From: Verrucomicrobiota bacterium
GTDB lineage: Bacteria > Verrucomicrobiota > Verrucomicrobiia > Opitutales > Opitutaceae
Assembly: GCA_023386835.1 (NCBI GenBank)
Contig: JAEWIY010000024.1
Span: 1-15,140 of the forward strand
Reading direction: 5' to 3'
Length of the DNA stretch: 15,140 bases
Shown here: positions 6,919-13,824 of the stretch, piece after piece
Layout: the number at the start of each line of letters is the position of its first letter
Position numbering within the stretch: position 1 is the first letter of the stretch
Notes under the pieces: model-generated
What the model was told of the DNA's origin: nothing
What the model saw: only the letters and a program-made list of their open reading frames with translations
Database searches by the model: none
Translations under genes and position numbers: made by a program

Positions 6919-9579
6919 ATGGCCGAACCGGTCGCGACCGCACCACGGTTGGCCGGGCCGGCGCTTTTCACCCTCGATGCGCAGGGACGCGTGCTGCTGG
7001 CGAACGATGTGGCCGGTCAGCTCTGGAGCGCTGATCCGCGCGAACTCGCCGGCCGTTCGTTTCCACAGCTGTTCGCCTTCGAGATCGTTTCCTCCGATCC
7101 CGCTTTTCTCGAGGCGCAATGGGAGGTCATCGCGAGCAGCGTCGGCACGCCTGGACTGACCCTTTCCGCACAACCGCTCGTCGGCGCACCGGTGGAAGTG
7201 CGGCTTCGCCTCGAAGCGGCCAACGGTTCGGCAGAACCGAGCGGTTATTTCGCAACGGTGATGGTCGCAACGACGCCGACCGCGACTGTCTCCTCCCAGC
7301 CGTCATCCTCGCCCAATTCGACGCTGACTTGGGGCTCCGACCTGCTCGCCGGCAGCGCGGCCATCGGCTTCTTCGACTTGGATTTTCGCGGGGGACGGTT
7401 CCGCTACTCCGCCGGTTGGAAAAAACTGCTGGGGTACGGCGCGTCCGATCTCGAGGACACGTACGAAACGTGGCTGCGGCTCCTGCACCCGGAAGATTCC
7501 AGCGCCGCGCCCGACCGGCTCGGCCGGAAAGCCGCCCCGGGCGAGCAACGCACCTTCTCCCTCGAGTGCCGGATGAAGCACCGCGCCGGCCACTGGCTTT
7601 GGGTGCACGTGGTGGGCGTGCAGGTGTTCGCCGGTGCCAGTGAACTGGACCGCGTCGCCGGGGTGATGCTCGACATCACCGAACGCAAGGAATGGGAGGA
7701 ACAGGGCATGGCGGCCGAAGACCGGTTGTCGCACCTGTCGAGCGAAGGCGGGCTGGCGGTCTTCGACATCAACTTTGCCGCCAACCGCGCGAGTGTGTCG
7801 CCGGCCTGGCAGGCCTTGACGGTCCGGCCGACCGACGCGCCGACGCTCGAGCAACTGGCCGCGCATTTTGGTTTCTCCACGCCCGCGGAGCTCGCGGCCG
7901 ACTTCAAGGACAGCGCGGCCAGCGCCGCCTGGCGCTTCCGCTCGGTCAACCTGGTCCGGGCGGACCATGTGCCCGTGACCGTCCTGCTCGGGGTGCACGG
8001 CCAGTATTCAAAGCGTGGTGACGTCACACGGGTGATCGGCTTCGCCCTGCCGAGCAGTGCGTTCAGCGGCGCCGCCAGCCACGTGGCAGAGGCGGCGCTC
8101 AACGCGGTGAACGAAGGTGTGATCATCACCGATCGCTCCGGACGGGTGCTGCACCTGAACGAGCCCGCGGCGGCGATGACGGGTTATTCGCTGCAGCGCG
8201 CGCGCGACCAGATCATCGAGGATGTTTTCCGGCTGCGCACACTCACCGATGGCCGACCCGCCGATGACGCCATGTGGACGCTGGCCGAAAACGCGCGGCC
8301 CCGCCTGCACACGGAGCACGGTCTCGCCCCGCTCGAAGGGGGCCCGCTCCGCCCCATCGCCTGGAGCGTCACCGAGGCGCACGACGCGGAAGGCAAGGCG
8401 CTCGGTGTGGTGATTGTTTTCCGCGATCCCGCCGCGATGCCGTTGAATCCGGATGAACTGCTGCGCGCGAACCGATTCGAAAGCCTCGGCCAGCTCGCCG
8501 GCGGCATCGCCCACGATTTCAACAACCTGCTCACGACGATCCTCGGTGGCGTGTCGCAAGCGAAGGAGAACCGCGACAGTTCCCATCTCGAGGACGCCGA
8601 GACGGCCTGCATGGCCGCGAAAACGCTCACGCGCCAGCTGCTCGACCTGGCGAAGGGATCGACCGGCGACAACCTGCAGGTCGTTTCGCCAGCGGTGATC
8701 CTGCGTGATTCGCTGCGGATCGCCTCGGTCGGCGAGCGCGCGGCGGTGACACTCGAACTCGATGAGAACGCCGGTCCCGTCGAGGTGGATCGCGGCCAGA
8801 TGCTGCAGGTTTTCCAGAATCTCATCATCAACGCGCTGCAGGCGATTCCGGAGGATCAAACCGGACAGCTCTGGATCCGTTGCCGCGGCCTCACCCTGGC
8901 CGCCGGCCAGCTCGATAATCTGCCGGCCGGCCGCTACGTGCAGATGGAGGTGCAGGACAATGGCTGCGGCATCTCACCCGAGCACCTCCAGCGCATCTTC
9001 GATCCGTTCTTCACCACAAAGAAACAAGGCACGGGCCTCGGTCTCGCCACGGCGCTGTCGATCATCCGCCGCCACGGCGGCGAACTGGGCGTCGAGTCGA
9101 TCGTCGGCGTCGGCACCACCTTCTGCGCCTTCCTGCCCGCGTGCGAACGTGAGCTGACCGCCACCGCGCGGCGCGCACCTTCGCTTCGCTTCGGCACCGG
9201 TCGTCTGCTGTTGATGGACGACGACGCAAGCATCACCCAGATCACCGCAGCGATGCTCAAGAGCCTGGAGTATGTCTGCGACGTCGCCTCGAACGGCGAG
9301 CAGGCACTCGCGATGTACCGGCGCCAGCTCAACGTGAACCGCCCCTACGACGCGGTGATCCTCGATCTCTCGGTCATCGGTGGCATGGGCGGCGAGGAGT
9401 GTTTCCTCCACTTGAAGCAGATGGACCCGGAGGTGCGCGCGATCATGTCGAGCGGTTACGACCACGAAGGCATGGCCAAACAGTGCCTCGACCTCGGTTT
9501 CAGCGCGTATCTAACCAAGCCCTACCGCGTCGCCGAACTCAGCCAGGTGCTGAAAACGGTCCTGGGAGGAGCAAAGTAG
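6919..9579 (+). CDS. PAS-domain hybrid sensor histidine kinase with receiver
   Basis: An 886-residue cytosolic two-component protein. Domains in order: an N-terminal PAS-like segment (about 10-115); a PAS_3/PAC domain (about 145-260, with GWKKLLGYGASDLEDTYETWLRLLHPED); a weak PAS-like segment (about 275-380); a clear PAS (about 390-505, ITDRSGRVLHLNEPAAAMTGYS); HisKA with GGIAHDFNN and phosphorylatable His532; HATPase_c with N-box Asn638, DNGCGI (680-685) and FDPFFTTKKQGTGLGL; and a receiver (from about 760) with acidic DDD 767-769, phospho-acceptor Asp816 and Lys867. No membrane helix or signal peptide is visible, so the signal is intracellular, perhaps a bound cofactor. No response-regulator gene is adjacent. 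ATG 6919 is preferred over TTG 6877. The 176-bp gap from hemH shows no clear terminator or promoter. The stop codon lies inside a heptad repeat. The signal and target are unknown. Confidence 0.93.
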   Translation: MAEPVATAPRLAGPALFTLDAQGRVLLANDVAGQLWSADPRELAGRSFPQLFAFEIVSSDPAFLEAQWEVIASSVGTPGLTLSAQPLVGAPVEVRLRLEAANGSAEPSGYFATVMVATTPTATVSSQPSSSPNSTLTWGSDLLAGSAAIGFFDLDFRGGRFRYSAGWKKLLGYGASDLEDTYETWLRLLHPEDSSAAPDRLGRKAAPGEQRTFSLECRMKHRAGHWLWVHVVGVQVFAGASELDRVAGVMLDITERKEWEEQGMAAEDRLSHLSSEGGLAVFDINFAANRASVSPAWQALTVRPTDAPTLEQLAAHFGFSTPAELAADFKDSAASAAWRFRSVNLVRADHVPVTVLLGVHGQYSKRGDVTRVIGFALPSSAFSGAASHVAEAALNAVNEGVIITDRSGRVLHLNEPAAAMTGYSLQRARDQIIEDVFRLRTLTDGRPADDAMWTLAENARPRLHTEHGLAPLEGGPLRPIAWSVTEAHDAEGKALGVVIVFRDPAAMPLNPDELLRANRFESLGQLAGGIAHDFNNLLTTILGGVSQAKENRDSSHLEDAETACMAAKTLTRQLLDLAKGSTGDNLQVVSPAVILRDSLRIASVGERAAVTLELDENAGPVEVDRGQMLQVFQNLIINALQAIPEDQTGQLWIRCRGLTLAAGQLDNLPAGRYVQMEVQDNGCGISPEHLQRIFDPFFTTKKQGTGLGLATALSIIRRHGGELGVESIVGVGTTFCAFLPACERELTATARRAPSLRFGTGRLLLMDDDASITQITAAMLKSLEYVCDVASNGEQALAMYRRQLNVNRPYDAVILDLSVIGGMGGEECFLHLKQMDPEVRAIMSSGYDHEGMAKQCLDLGFSAYLTKPYRVAELSQVLKTVLGGAK

Positions 9580-9614
9580 GAAGTCACAAGGGTTCAAGGA
9601 CTCAAGTAACCAGG
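9574..9614 (+). repeat. Heptad AAG repeat array at the kinase 3' end
   Basis: Consecutive units AAGTAGG (9574), AAGTCAC (9581), AAGGGTT (9588), CAAGGAC (9595), CAAGTAA (9603) and CAGGCCG (9611) run across the end of the gene at 7- to 8-base spacing. The TAG stop (9577-9579) is inside the first unit. The units are degenerate but the AAG register is regular, and the sense strand is purine-rich. Confidence 0.7.
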
Positions 9615-9685
9615 CCGGATCCATCCCCCAACGGGGCTGCGCCGACGCCCAGGGGTATTCACCGTCTCGTTACACGCTCCCGAGG

Positions 9686-9768
9686 CCTGTTCCTTGCCAC
9701 CTGGATCCTCGGTCCTTGTTACTTGGCCCCTGGCAGCTTGCTACTTGGTACTTTCCACTTTCCTACTT
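9686..9768 (-). repeat. Heptad CAAG repeat array at the ruvC 3' end
   Basis: On the plus strand, CTTG-like cores (CTTG, CTGG, CTCG, CTTT) begin at 9693, 9701, 9708, 9715, 9722, 9730, 9737, 9744, 9751, 9758 and 9766: steps of 7 or 8 throughout. On the ruvC strand the units read AAGTAGG, AAAGTGG, AAAGTAC, CAAGTAG, CAAGCTG and so on. The ruvC TAG (9765-9763) lies in the AAGTAGG unit, and two more units (cores 9777 and 9784) extend into the last ruvC codons. Confidence 0.75.
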
Positions 9769-10401
9769 CCCCCCACCTTCATCCTTCCACGTGAAGGCGT
9801 GGCAGAGGGCGACGCCGGCGGCATCCGCCTCGTCGAAAGCGAGCGTGCGGCCGTGGCCGAGGAAGGACATGACCGTGCGGGCCATCTGTTCCTTGCTCGC
9901 CCGACCGGCGCCCACGACCGCCTGCTTGACCCGCAGCGGCGGGTACTCAAACACGGGCCGGTCGAGCAAGGCCGCCGCAGCGATCGCCGCGCCCCGGGCC
10001 GCCCCGAGGATCTGGGCAGTCTGGAAATTCTGCACGTAGATCGTCTGTTCGAGCGCCACGTGACGCACCGCGAAGTCGCGCAGGTAAGACGTCACGGCCC
10101 GGTGAATTTCCGCCAGCGCCTCAGGCATGCCGAGGCTGCGCGGGACCCGGGCCGTGGCGCAGCGCAGCAGCACCGGCTGCCGTCCCGGAGTAAACTCCAC
10201 CAGTGCCAAACCCGTGCCTCGCAAGGAAGGATCAATTCCCAGCACCTGCCCCCGGAACGGAACACGCTGGAGTGTGGGCTCCGGCCAGCTCCGCCCGCCA
10301 CCCGTCGAAGCAGGGAGCAGGACCGGCAGCGGTGAACGCGCGGGCAACAGCCCCCCCTCAATCTTCGCCTTCCAAAGTTGTCGGACGTTCAGCCGGGCCA
10401 C
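9763..10401 (-). CDS. ruvC: Holliday junction resolvase RuvC with N-terminal extension
   Basis: RuvC is a dimeric endonuclease that cuts Holliday junctions after RuvAB branch migration. The domain starts at GQVLGIDPSLRGTGLALVEF (51-70) with Asp57; the other catalytic acids are Glu118 (VALEQTIYVQNFQTAQ), Asp190 and Asp193 (FDEADAAGVALCHAF), a complete set. The family is usually about 165-175 residues; this frame is 212 because about 50 residues precede the domain. GTG 10401 is used because it is preceded by an AGGTGAGG Shine-Dalgarno-like sequence and the extension keeps G/C-rich third positions, but an internal GTG or TTG start nearer the domain cannot be excluded. A heptad-repeat remnant lies inside the extension. 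The C-terminus is unusually short and polar (KDEGGGK) and is encoded by repeat-like sequence. ruvA and ruvB are not in the window. Confidence 0.92.
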   Translation of the reverse strand: MARLNVRQLWKAKIEGGLLPARSPLPVLLPASTGGGRSWPEPTLQRVPFRGQVLGIDPSLRGTGLALVEFTPGRQPVLLRCATARVPRSLGMPEALAEIHRAVTSYLRDFAVRHVALEQTIYVQNFQTAQILGAARGAAIAAAALLDRPVFEYPPLRVKQAVVGAGRASKEQMARTVMSFLGHGRTLAFDEADAAGVALCHAFTWKDEGGGK

Positions 10402-10452
10402 ACCTCACCTTTTCGCGCCCAGGAGGCGCACACAAGCTGGAAGCGGAGGCCC

Positions 10453-10509
10453 ATGAGCAGGGGGCAATGAGCAGGGGCAAGGAGCAGGGAGCAGGGAGCA
10501 GGGAGCAGG
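10453..10509 (+). repeat. GGGAGCA heptad tandem array upstream of ruvC
   Basis: Units ending in GCA follow one another: ATGAGCA (10453), GGGGGCA (10460), ATGAGCA (10467), GGGGCA (10474, one base short), AGGAGCA (10480), then GGGAGCA three times (10487, 10494, 10501) and GG. The last four GAGCAG cores start exactly 7 bases apart (10482, 10489, 10496, 10503). It lies between the ruvC start and the permease stop. Confidence 0.85.
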
Positions 10510-10520
10510 AAAGACAGCAG

Positions 10521-10546
10521 AACTCCCGGAACTCCCGCCTAACTCC
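10521..10546. repeat. Three AACTCC direct repeats
   Basis: AACTCCCGG (10521), AACTCCCGC (10530) and AACTCCG (10541) stand side by side in the permease-ruvC gap, at 9- and 11-base spacing, next to the GGGAGCA array. They may be a decayed third repeat type. Confidence 0.45.
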
Positions 10547-10571
10547 GATCGCAGCTCTACTTCAAGCCGAC

Positions 10572-10683
10572 CATTTGCCCCTTGTTCCTTGGCACCTGGT
10601 ACTTGTTCACCTGGTACTTGGACACTTGGCACACTTGGCCCTTGGCACACTTGGCCACCTTGCGCCCTGCCCCTGCTCCCCTC
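10572..10683 (-). repeat. CAAGTG repeat array directly after the permease stop
   Basis: On the permease strand, straight after the TAG, come GGGGAGCA and GGGGCA, then about eleven CAAG or CAGG units such as CAAGTGTGC, CAAGGGC, CAAGTAC and CAGGTGC. On the plus strand the CTTG/CTGG cores begin at 10581, 10588, 10596, 10602, 10611, 10617, 10625, 10634, 10641, 10650 and 10659, at steps of 6 to 9. It is the same repeat style as behind ruvC, less strictly phased. CCCTGCTCCC (10671-10680) is the inverse of the GGGAGCAGGG in the array at 10453-10509. Confidence 0.75.
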
Positions 10684-11418
10684 CTAGAACAACAACTTCA
10701 GCCCGGCGAGGGCGCTGAAGCCCAGCGCGAGTCGCTCGAACAACTGCTGGTTCACGTGCGGGAGCAACCAGCGCCCGGCCAGCGCACCCGCCACCACGAT
10801 GGGCGCCAGCCAAAGGTTGCCGGTGATGCTGCGGGTATCGATCAGCCCGAGCTGCACCATGAACGGCACCTTGAAGACGTTGAGCAGGAAAAAGAAGACA
10901 CCCGCCGTGCCGACGAACTCCATCTTCGGCAGGCGCATCGCGATCAGATAAATCGCCATCAGCGGACCAGCCGCGTTGGCAATCAGGGTGGTGAAACCCG
11001 CCAGCATCCCGACGAGAGCAGCCACGGTGTGACCGTGGATTTCCGGCTCTTTCCCACCGCGACGCCGACGCCACACCTGCAGGCCGATCATGGTGAGAAT
11101 GATCAGGCCGATCAACACACTCGCCTGGCGATCGTTGATCCGGCCCATCGCGAACCAACCCGCCAACACGCCCAAGCCGGTCCACGGAAACAGACGCGTC
11201 AGATGCTTCCACTGCGTGTGTCGTCGGTACGCGAGGACCGCGATCAGGTCCGCGCAGATGAGCAACGGCAGAACAAAACCACTCGCCTCGCGCGCCGGAA
11301 GCAGGTTGGCGAAGATCGCCACCGACACCAGTCCGACCCCGCTGATGGCCGTCTTGGACAACCCGATCAGCACAGCCGCCGCCACCGCGAGTATCCACTG
11401 CCAGACGTCGAGCGTCAT
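10684..11418 (-). CDS. TauE/SafE-family membrane permease
   Basis: A 244-residue integral membrane protein of the TSUP (TauE/SafE, DUF81) family, whose members move small, often sulfur-containing anions such as sulfite or sulfoacetate; this one's substrate cannot be told. The two family half-repeats are visible: GLSKTAISGVGLVSVAIFANLLPA (19-42) and AGFTTLIANAAGPLMAIYLIA (140-160). Hydrophobic segments suggest about eight helices, near residues 8-28, 30-41, 47-64, 78-92, 98-116, 131-161, 168-191 and 200-220, with a last one at the C-terminus. Its ATG overlaps the recF TGA (ATGA, 11418-11415), so it is co-transcribed and probably translationally coupled to recF. The frame runs further upstream into recF but family character starts at MTLDVWQW. 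Confidence 0.88.
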   Translation of the reverse strand: MTLDVWQWILAVAAAVLIGLSKTAISGVGLVSVAIFANLLPAREASGFVLPLLICADLIAVLAYRRHTQWKHLTRLFPWTGLGVLAGWFAMGRINDRQASVLIGLIILTMIGLQVWRRRRGGKEPEIHGHTVAALVGMLAGFTTLIANAAGPLMAIYLIAMRLPKMEFVGTAGVFFFLLNVFKVPFMVQLGLIDTRSITGNLWLAPIVVAGALAGRWLLPHVNQQLFERLALGFSALAGLKLLF

Positions 11419-12521
11419 GGAGCGTTGATCGGTTGTTCCGGCGCGGTGGAACTCTCGGCAAAGGTGCCTTGGCTGACGCCGAACACCTGCCACACCCCAA
11501 GCTCCGCGTCGGGTGGCGCCGTCCCGGTGGCAATCACCTGCGTCTCCGGAGAGAGCGCGGCCCAGAAGCGCCGACGCCGATCCGGATCAAGTTCACCCAA
11601 GACGTCATCTGCCAACAGCACCGGCTGCACGCCGCGGCGCGAATGGAAATAGCGGCTCTGTGCCAGCCGCAACGCGAGCACCAGCGAACGTTGCTGGCCT
11701 TCCGACGCAAAATCCCGCGCCGCCCGCTCGCTCAGCAGGAACGTGAAATCATCGCGATGGGGCCCCGTCCCGGTGGCACGCAATTGTCGGTCGCGGGCCC
11801 GCGTCGACTCCAGCTTGGCTAGCAGTTCGGATTCGGTCGCACCGTCTTGATCCGGCGAATACGCGAAGCCCGCGGGCTCCGCGGCCTGGGCAATCTTCGC
11901 GTACACCTCCGTCAGCGTCTGTGCGAGTTGCTCAAGCGCCCGCGCCCGCGCCGCCATCAACGCGGCGCCGTGCCGGGCCAGCGGTCGCTCAAACGCCGCG
12001 ATCTCCGCGTCCGCCGCCTGCCGTTTCAGCAACGCATTCCGCGCCGCCAGGGCTTGGTGATACGCCTGCAGATCCGACAGATACCCGGCATCCGTCGCGG
12101 CCAGGGTCAGGTCGAGCCAGCGGCGGCGTCCGCCGGGAGAACCTCGTAACAGCTGCTGGTCCTGCGACGAAAAAACGACGGTGGGAAACTGCCCGATGAA
12201 GTCGGCCAGCCGTGTGACCCGCGTCGCGTCGATCCAAACTTCCTTGCTGCCAGGGCGCAGCTTCACCGCCACACGCGTCGCCCCCATTTGTTCGTGCTCC
12301 AACTCGGCCACGATGACCGCTTCCGGCTGCCCTTGCGCGATTAGCAGCCGCTGCTCCGCGGTCCGGAACGAACGCAACGCCGTCAGAAAGCCGACGGCCT
12401 CGAGCAGGTTGGTCTTCCCCTGCCCATTGGGCCCGAGCAGGAAATGCTGCCGCTGTGCGAGCCGGAGATCCGCCCCGGCTATGTTCCGGAAATGCTGCAG
12501 CGTCAGGCGGTGCAGGCGCAT
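11415..12521 (-). CDS. recF: DNA replication and repair protein RecF
   Basis: RecF is an ABC/SMC-like ATPase that, with RecO and RecR, loads RecA at single-strand gaps. The 368 residues hold the full set of motifs: N-terminal MRLHRLTLQHFRNI; Walker A GPNGQGKT (30-37); the RecF-specific PTVVFSSQDQQLLRGSPGGRRRWLD stretch (113-137); GTGPHRDDF (251-259); the ABC signature region FASEGQQRSLVLALRLA (271-287); and Walker B VLLADDVLGELD (301-312) with Asp305, Asp306 and Glu310. ATG 12521 fits the family start; an upstream TTG (12557) would add 12 residues. No ribosome-binding site is seen. It is not beside dnaA, dnaN or gyrB, its usual neighbours in many bacteria, but lies between a cysteine desulfurase and a permease with which it overlaps. 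Confidence 0.95.
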   Translation of the reverse strand: MRLHRLTLQHFRNIAGADLRLAQRQHFLLGPNGQGKTNLLEAVGFLTALRSFRTAEQRLLIAQGQPEAVIVAELEHEQMGATRVAVKLRPGSKEVWIDATRVTRLADFIGQFPTVVFSSQDQQLLRGSPGGRRRWLDLTLAATDAGYLSDLQAYHQALAARNALLKRQAADAEIAAFERPLARHGAALMAARARALEQLAQTLTEVYAKIAQAAEPAGFAYSPDQDGATESELLAKLESTRARDRQLRATGTGPHRDDFTFLLSERAARDFASEGQQRSLVLALRLAQSRYFHSRRGVQPVLLADDVLGELDPDRRRRFWAALSPETQVIATGTAPPDAELGVWQVFGVSQGTFAESSTAPEQPINAP

Positions 12522-12572
12522 GGGAAAGAAAGGAGCCGCGCCGTCCTGGACCGGCAACCATCGGTATGCATC

Positions 12573-12594
12573 AAACGTTCTTGTCGCAACGTTT
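12573..12594. promoter_or_regulatory. AAACGTT inverted repeat upstream of recF
   Basis: AAACGTT (12573-12579) and AACGTTT (12588-12594) are perfect inverted copies with 8 bases between, in the 76-bp gap between the desulfurase stop and recF. The arms are AT-rich against the local background, more like a protein-binding site than a terminator. No matching promoter hexamers were found, so the role is open. Confidence 0.4.
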
Positions 12595-12597
12595 TCA

Positions 12598-13749
12598 CTA
12601 CACGCGGACCACGGCCCCTGAAGGTTTCACCTCCGCCGACACCGCCACCAGCGCATCCGCCAGCGCCTGCCAATCTTCGCGGCTCGTGGTCCAGCCCGAG
12701 CTGACGCGGATCACACGCTTCGCCTCATCGGCCGAGAATCCGAGCGCCGCCAGGACGTGCGAGGGCGCCTCTCCACCGCTGGCGCACGCCGACCCTGTGG
12801 ACACTTCGAAACCGCGTTTGTCGAGCCGCGTCACCCAGCGGGTGTTCTCACCCTCCGGCAGGCAGAGTGAAACCGTATTCCAGAGCCGCTCCGCGCCGCG
12901 CGCGACAATTCGCGTTCCGTGGAGTCGCCGCTGCACGTCGTTCTCAAACTGCTCGCGCCAGTGCACCCGCTCGGTTTCCCACAGCACTTGGGTCTGCTCC
13001 GCTTCCTGCAGGGCCGCGATCATCGCAGCGATGCCGGGAAAATCCTCCGTGCCCGCGCGCCGGCCGGCTTCCTGCGTGCCCGGCCGGACGACGAAGCCAT
13101 CGGCGCCGCTCGGCACCTGGAGAAACCCGACGCTCTTGGGCCCGCCAAACTTGTGTGCCGCCCCAAAACACCAATCGACCTCACCAAGGCGGCTCGCCGG
13201 CAGTTTTCCGAGCCACTGCGACGCGTCGCACACGTACGCACACCGCGCCTCCCGACAGATCGCTGCGAGTTCGGCCCACGGCTGCAGCACGCCGGTTTCG
13301 TTGTTCGCAGCCATAACCACCACCGCGCCGGCTTGCGGTTGCTCGCGGAGCGCCGCGTGTAAGGCATCGGTGGTGACAACTCCGTCCGCTGTCACCGGTA
13401 GCCAGTGCAGTCGACTTTCGCCAACATGCCGCCGCGCCGCCCCCAACACGCACGGATGCTCGGTCGGGTTGACGAGGATAACCTGCTCAACCGGCAGCGT
13501 CCGCGCCAGGTGTTGAAAGATCGCCTCCGCCGCCTCGGTGGCTCCCGCCGTGAAAACCAAGCGCTCCGGCTCGCTGTCGAGAAACTCCGCCAACCGTCGG
13601 CGCGCCGCATCGAGGCGGATCTTCACTCGCGCGCCCGCTCGATGCGGACTGGAGGCGTTGGACCAGGCTTCATCCTGCGCGCGCAGCCACGCCTCGCGCG
13701 CAGCGCTGCTCAGGGGTGTGGTGGCGTTGTGGTCAAAATAAGGCACCAC
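12598..13749 (-). CDS. Cysteine desulfurase (NifS/IscS type)
   Basis: A class V aminotransferase-fold PLP enzyme of 383 residues that takes sulfur from cysteine as a persulfide, leaving alanine. YFDHNATTPL is the family start. TEHPC (His98), CDASQWLGK (Asp175, Gln178), GAAHKFGGPK with the PLP lysine Lys200, RAGTED, and STGSACASG with catalytic Cys322 are all in place. The Cys loop resembles NifS/IscS-type enzymes, not the SufS type. Likely roles are Fe-S cluster assembly or tRNA thiolation; no IscU, NifU or MnmA gene is adjacent, so the recipient is unknown. The start is GTG 13749, immediately followed by a second GTG; there is no clear ribosome-binding site. It sits between the exported aminotransferase (75 bp) and recF (76 bp) on the same strand. 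Confidence 0.92.
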   Translation of the reverse strand: MVPYFDHNATTPLSSAAREAWLRAQDEAWSNASSPHRAGARVKIRLDAARRRLAEFLDSEPERLVFTAGATEAAEAIFQHLARTLPVEQVILVNPTEHPCVLGAARRHVGESRLHWLPVTADGVVTTDALHAALREQPQAGAVVVMAANNETGVLQPWAELAAICREARCAYVCDASQWLGKLPASRLGEVDWCFGAAHKFGGPKSVGFLQVPSGADGFVVRPGTQEAGRRAGTEDFPGIAAMIAALQEAEQTQVLWETERVHWREQFENDVQRRLHGTRIVARGAERLWNTVSLCLPEGENTRWVTRLDKRGFEVSTGSACASGGEAPSHVLAALGFSADEAKRVIRVSSGWTTSREDWQALADALVAVSAEVKPSGAVVRV

Positions 13750-13790
13750 CCCGAAGCTGCGTCACCACCCCGGACGTGGCAAGGAGGCTT

Positions 13791-13807
13791 GCGCCGAGTC
13801 TCGGCGC
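13791..13807. terminator. GC-rich hairpin after the aminotransferase gene
   Basis: GCGCCGA (13791-13797) and TCGGCGC (13801-13807) pair around a 3-nt loop, 18 bases past the aminotransferase stop on the minus strand. No U-run follows, so it may only pause or partly terminate before the desulfurase gene. Confidence 0.4.
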
Positions 13808-13824
13808 CGGCGCATCCGCGAACC

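Noticed and set aside
9617..9708. Paired GGATCC sites as ends of an element
   Set aside because: Six-base palindromes recur by chance in GC-rich DNA and the flanks do not match well.
10405..10650. 81-codon minus-strand frame in the repeat-filled spacer
   Set aside because: Its composition (Gln-Val-Pro-Gly, then Pro-Ala-Pro-Cys-Ser-Leu repeats) is just the heptads translated; no start signal or family.
10453..10683. CRISPR array
   Set aside because: Units are about 7 bases with no spacers of 25-45 bases between longer conserved repeats, and no cas gene is present.
12455..13516. 353-codon plus-strand frame opposite the cysteine desulfurase
   Set aside because: The protein is low-complexity Ser/Arg/Ala-rich and overlaps two certain genes; typical GC-rich shadow.
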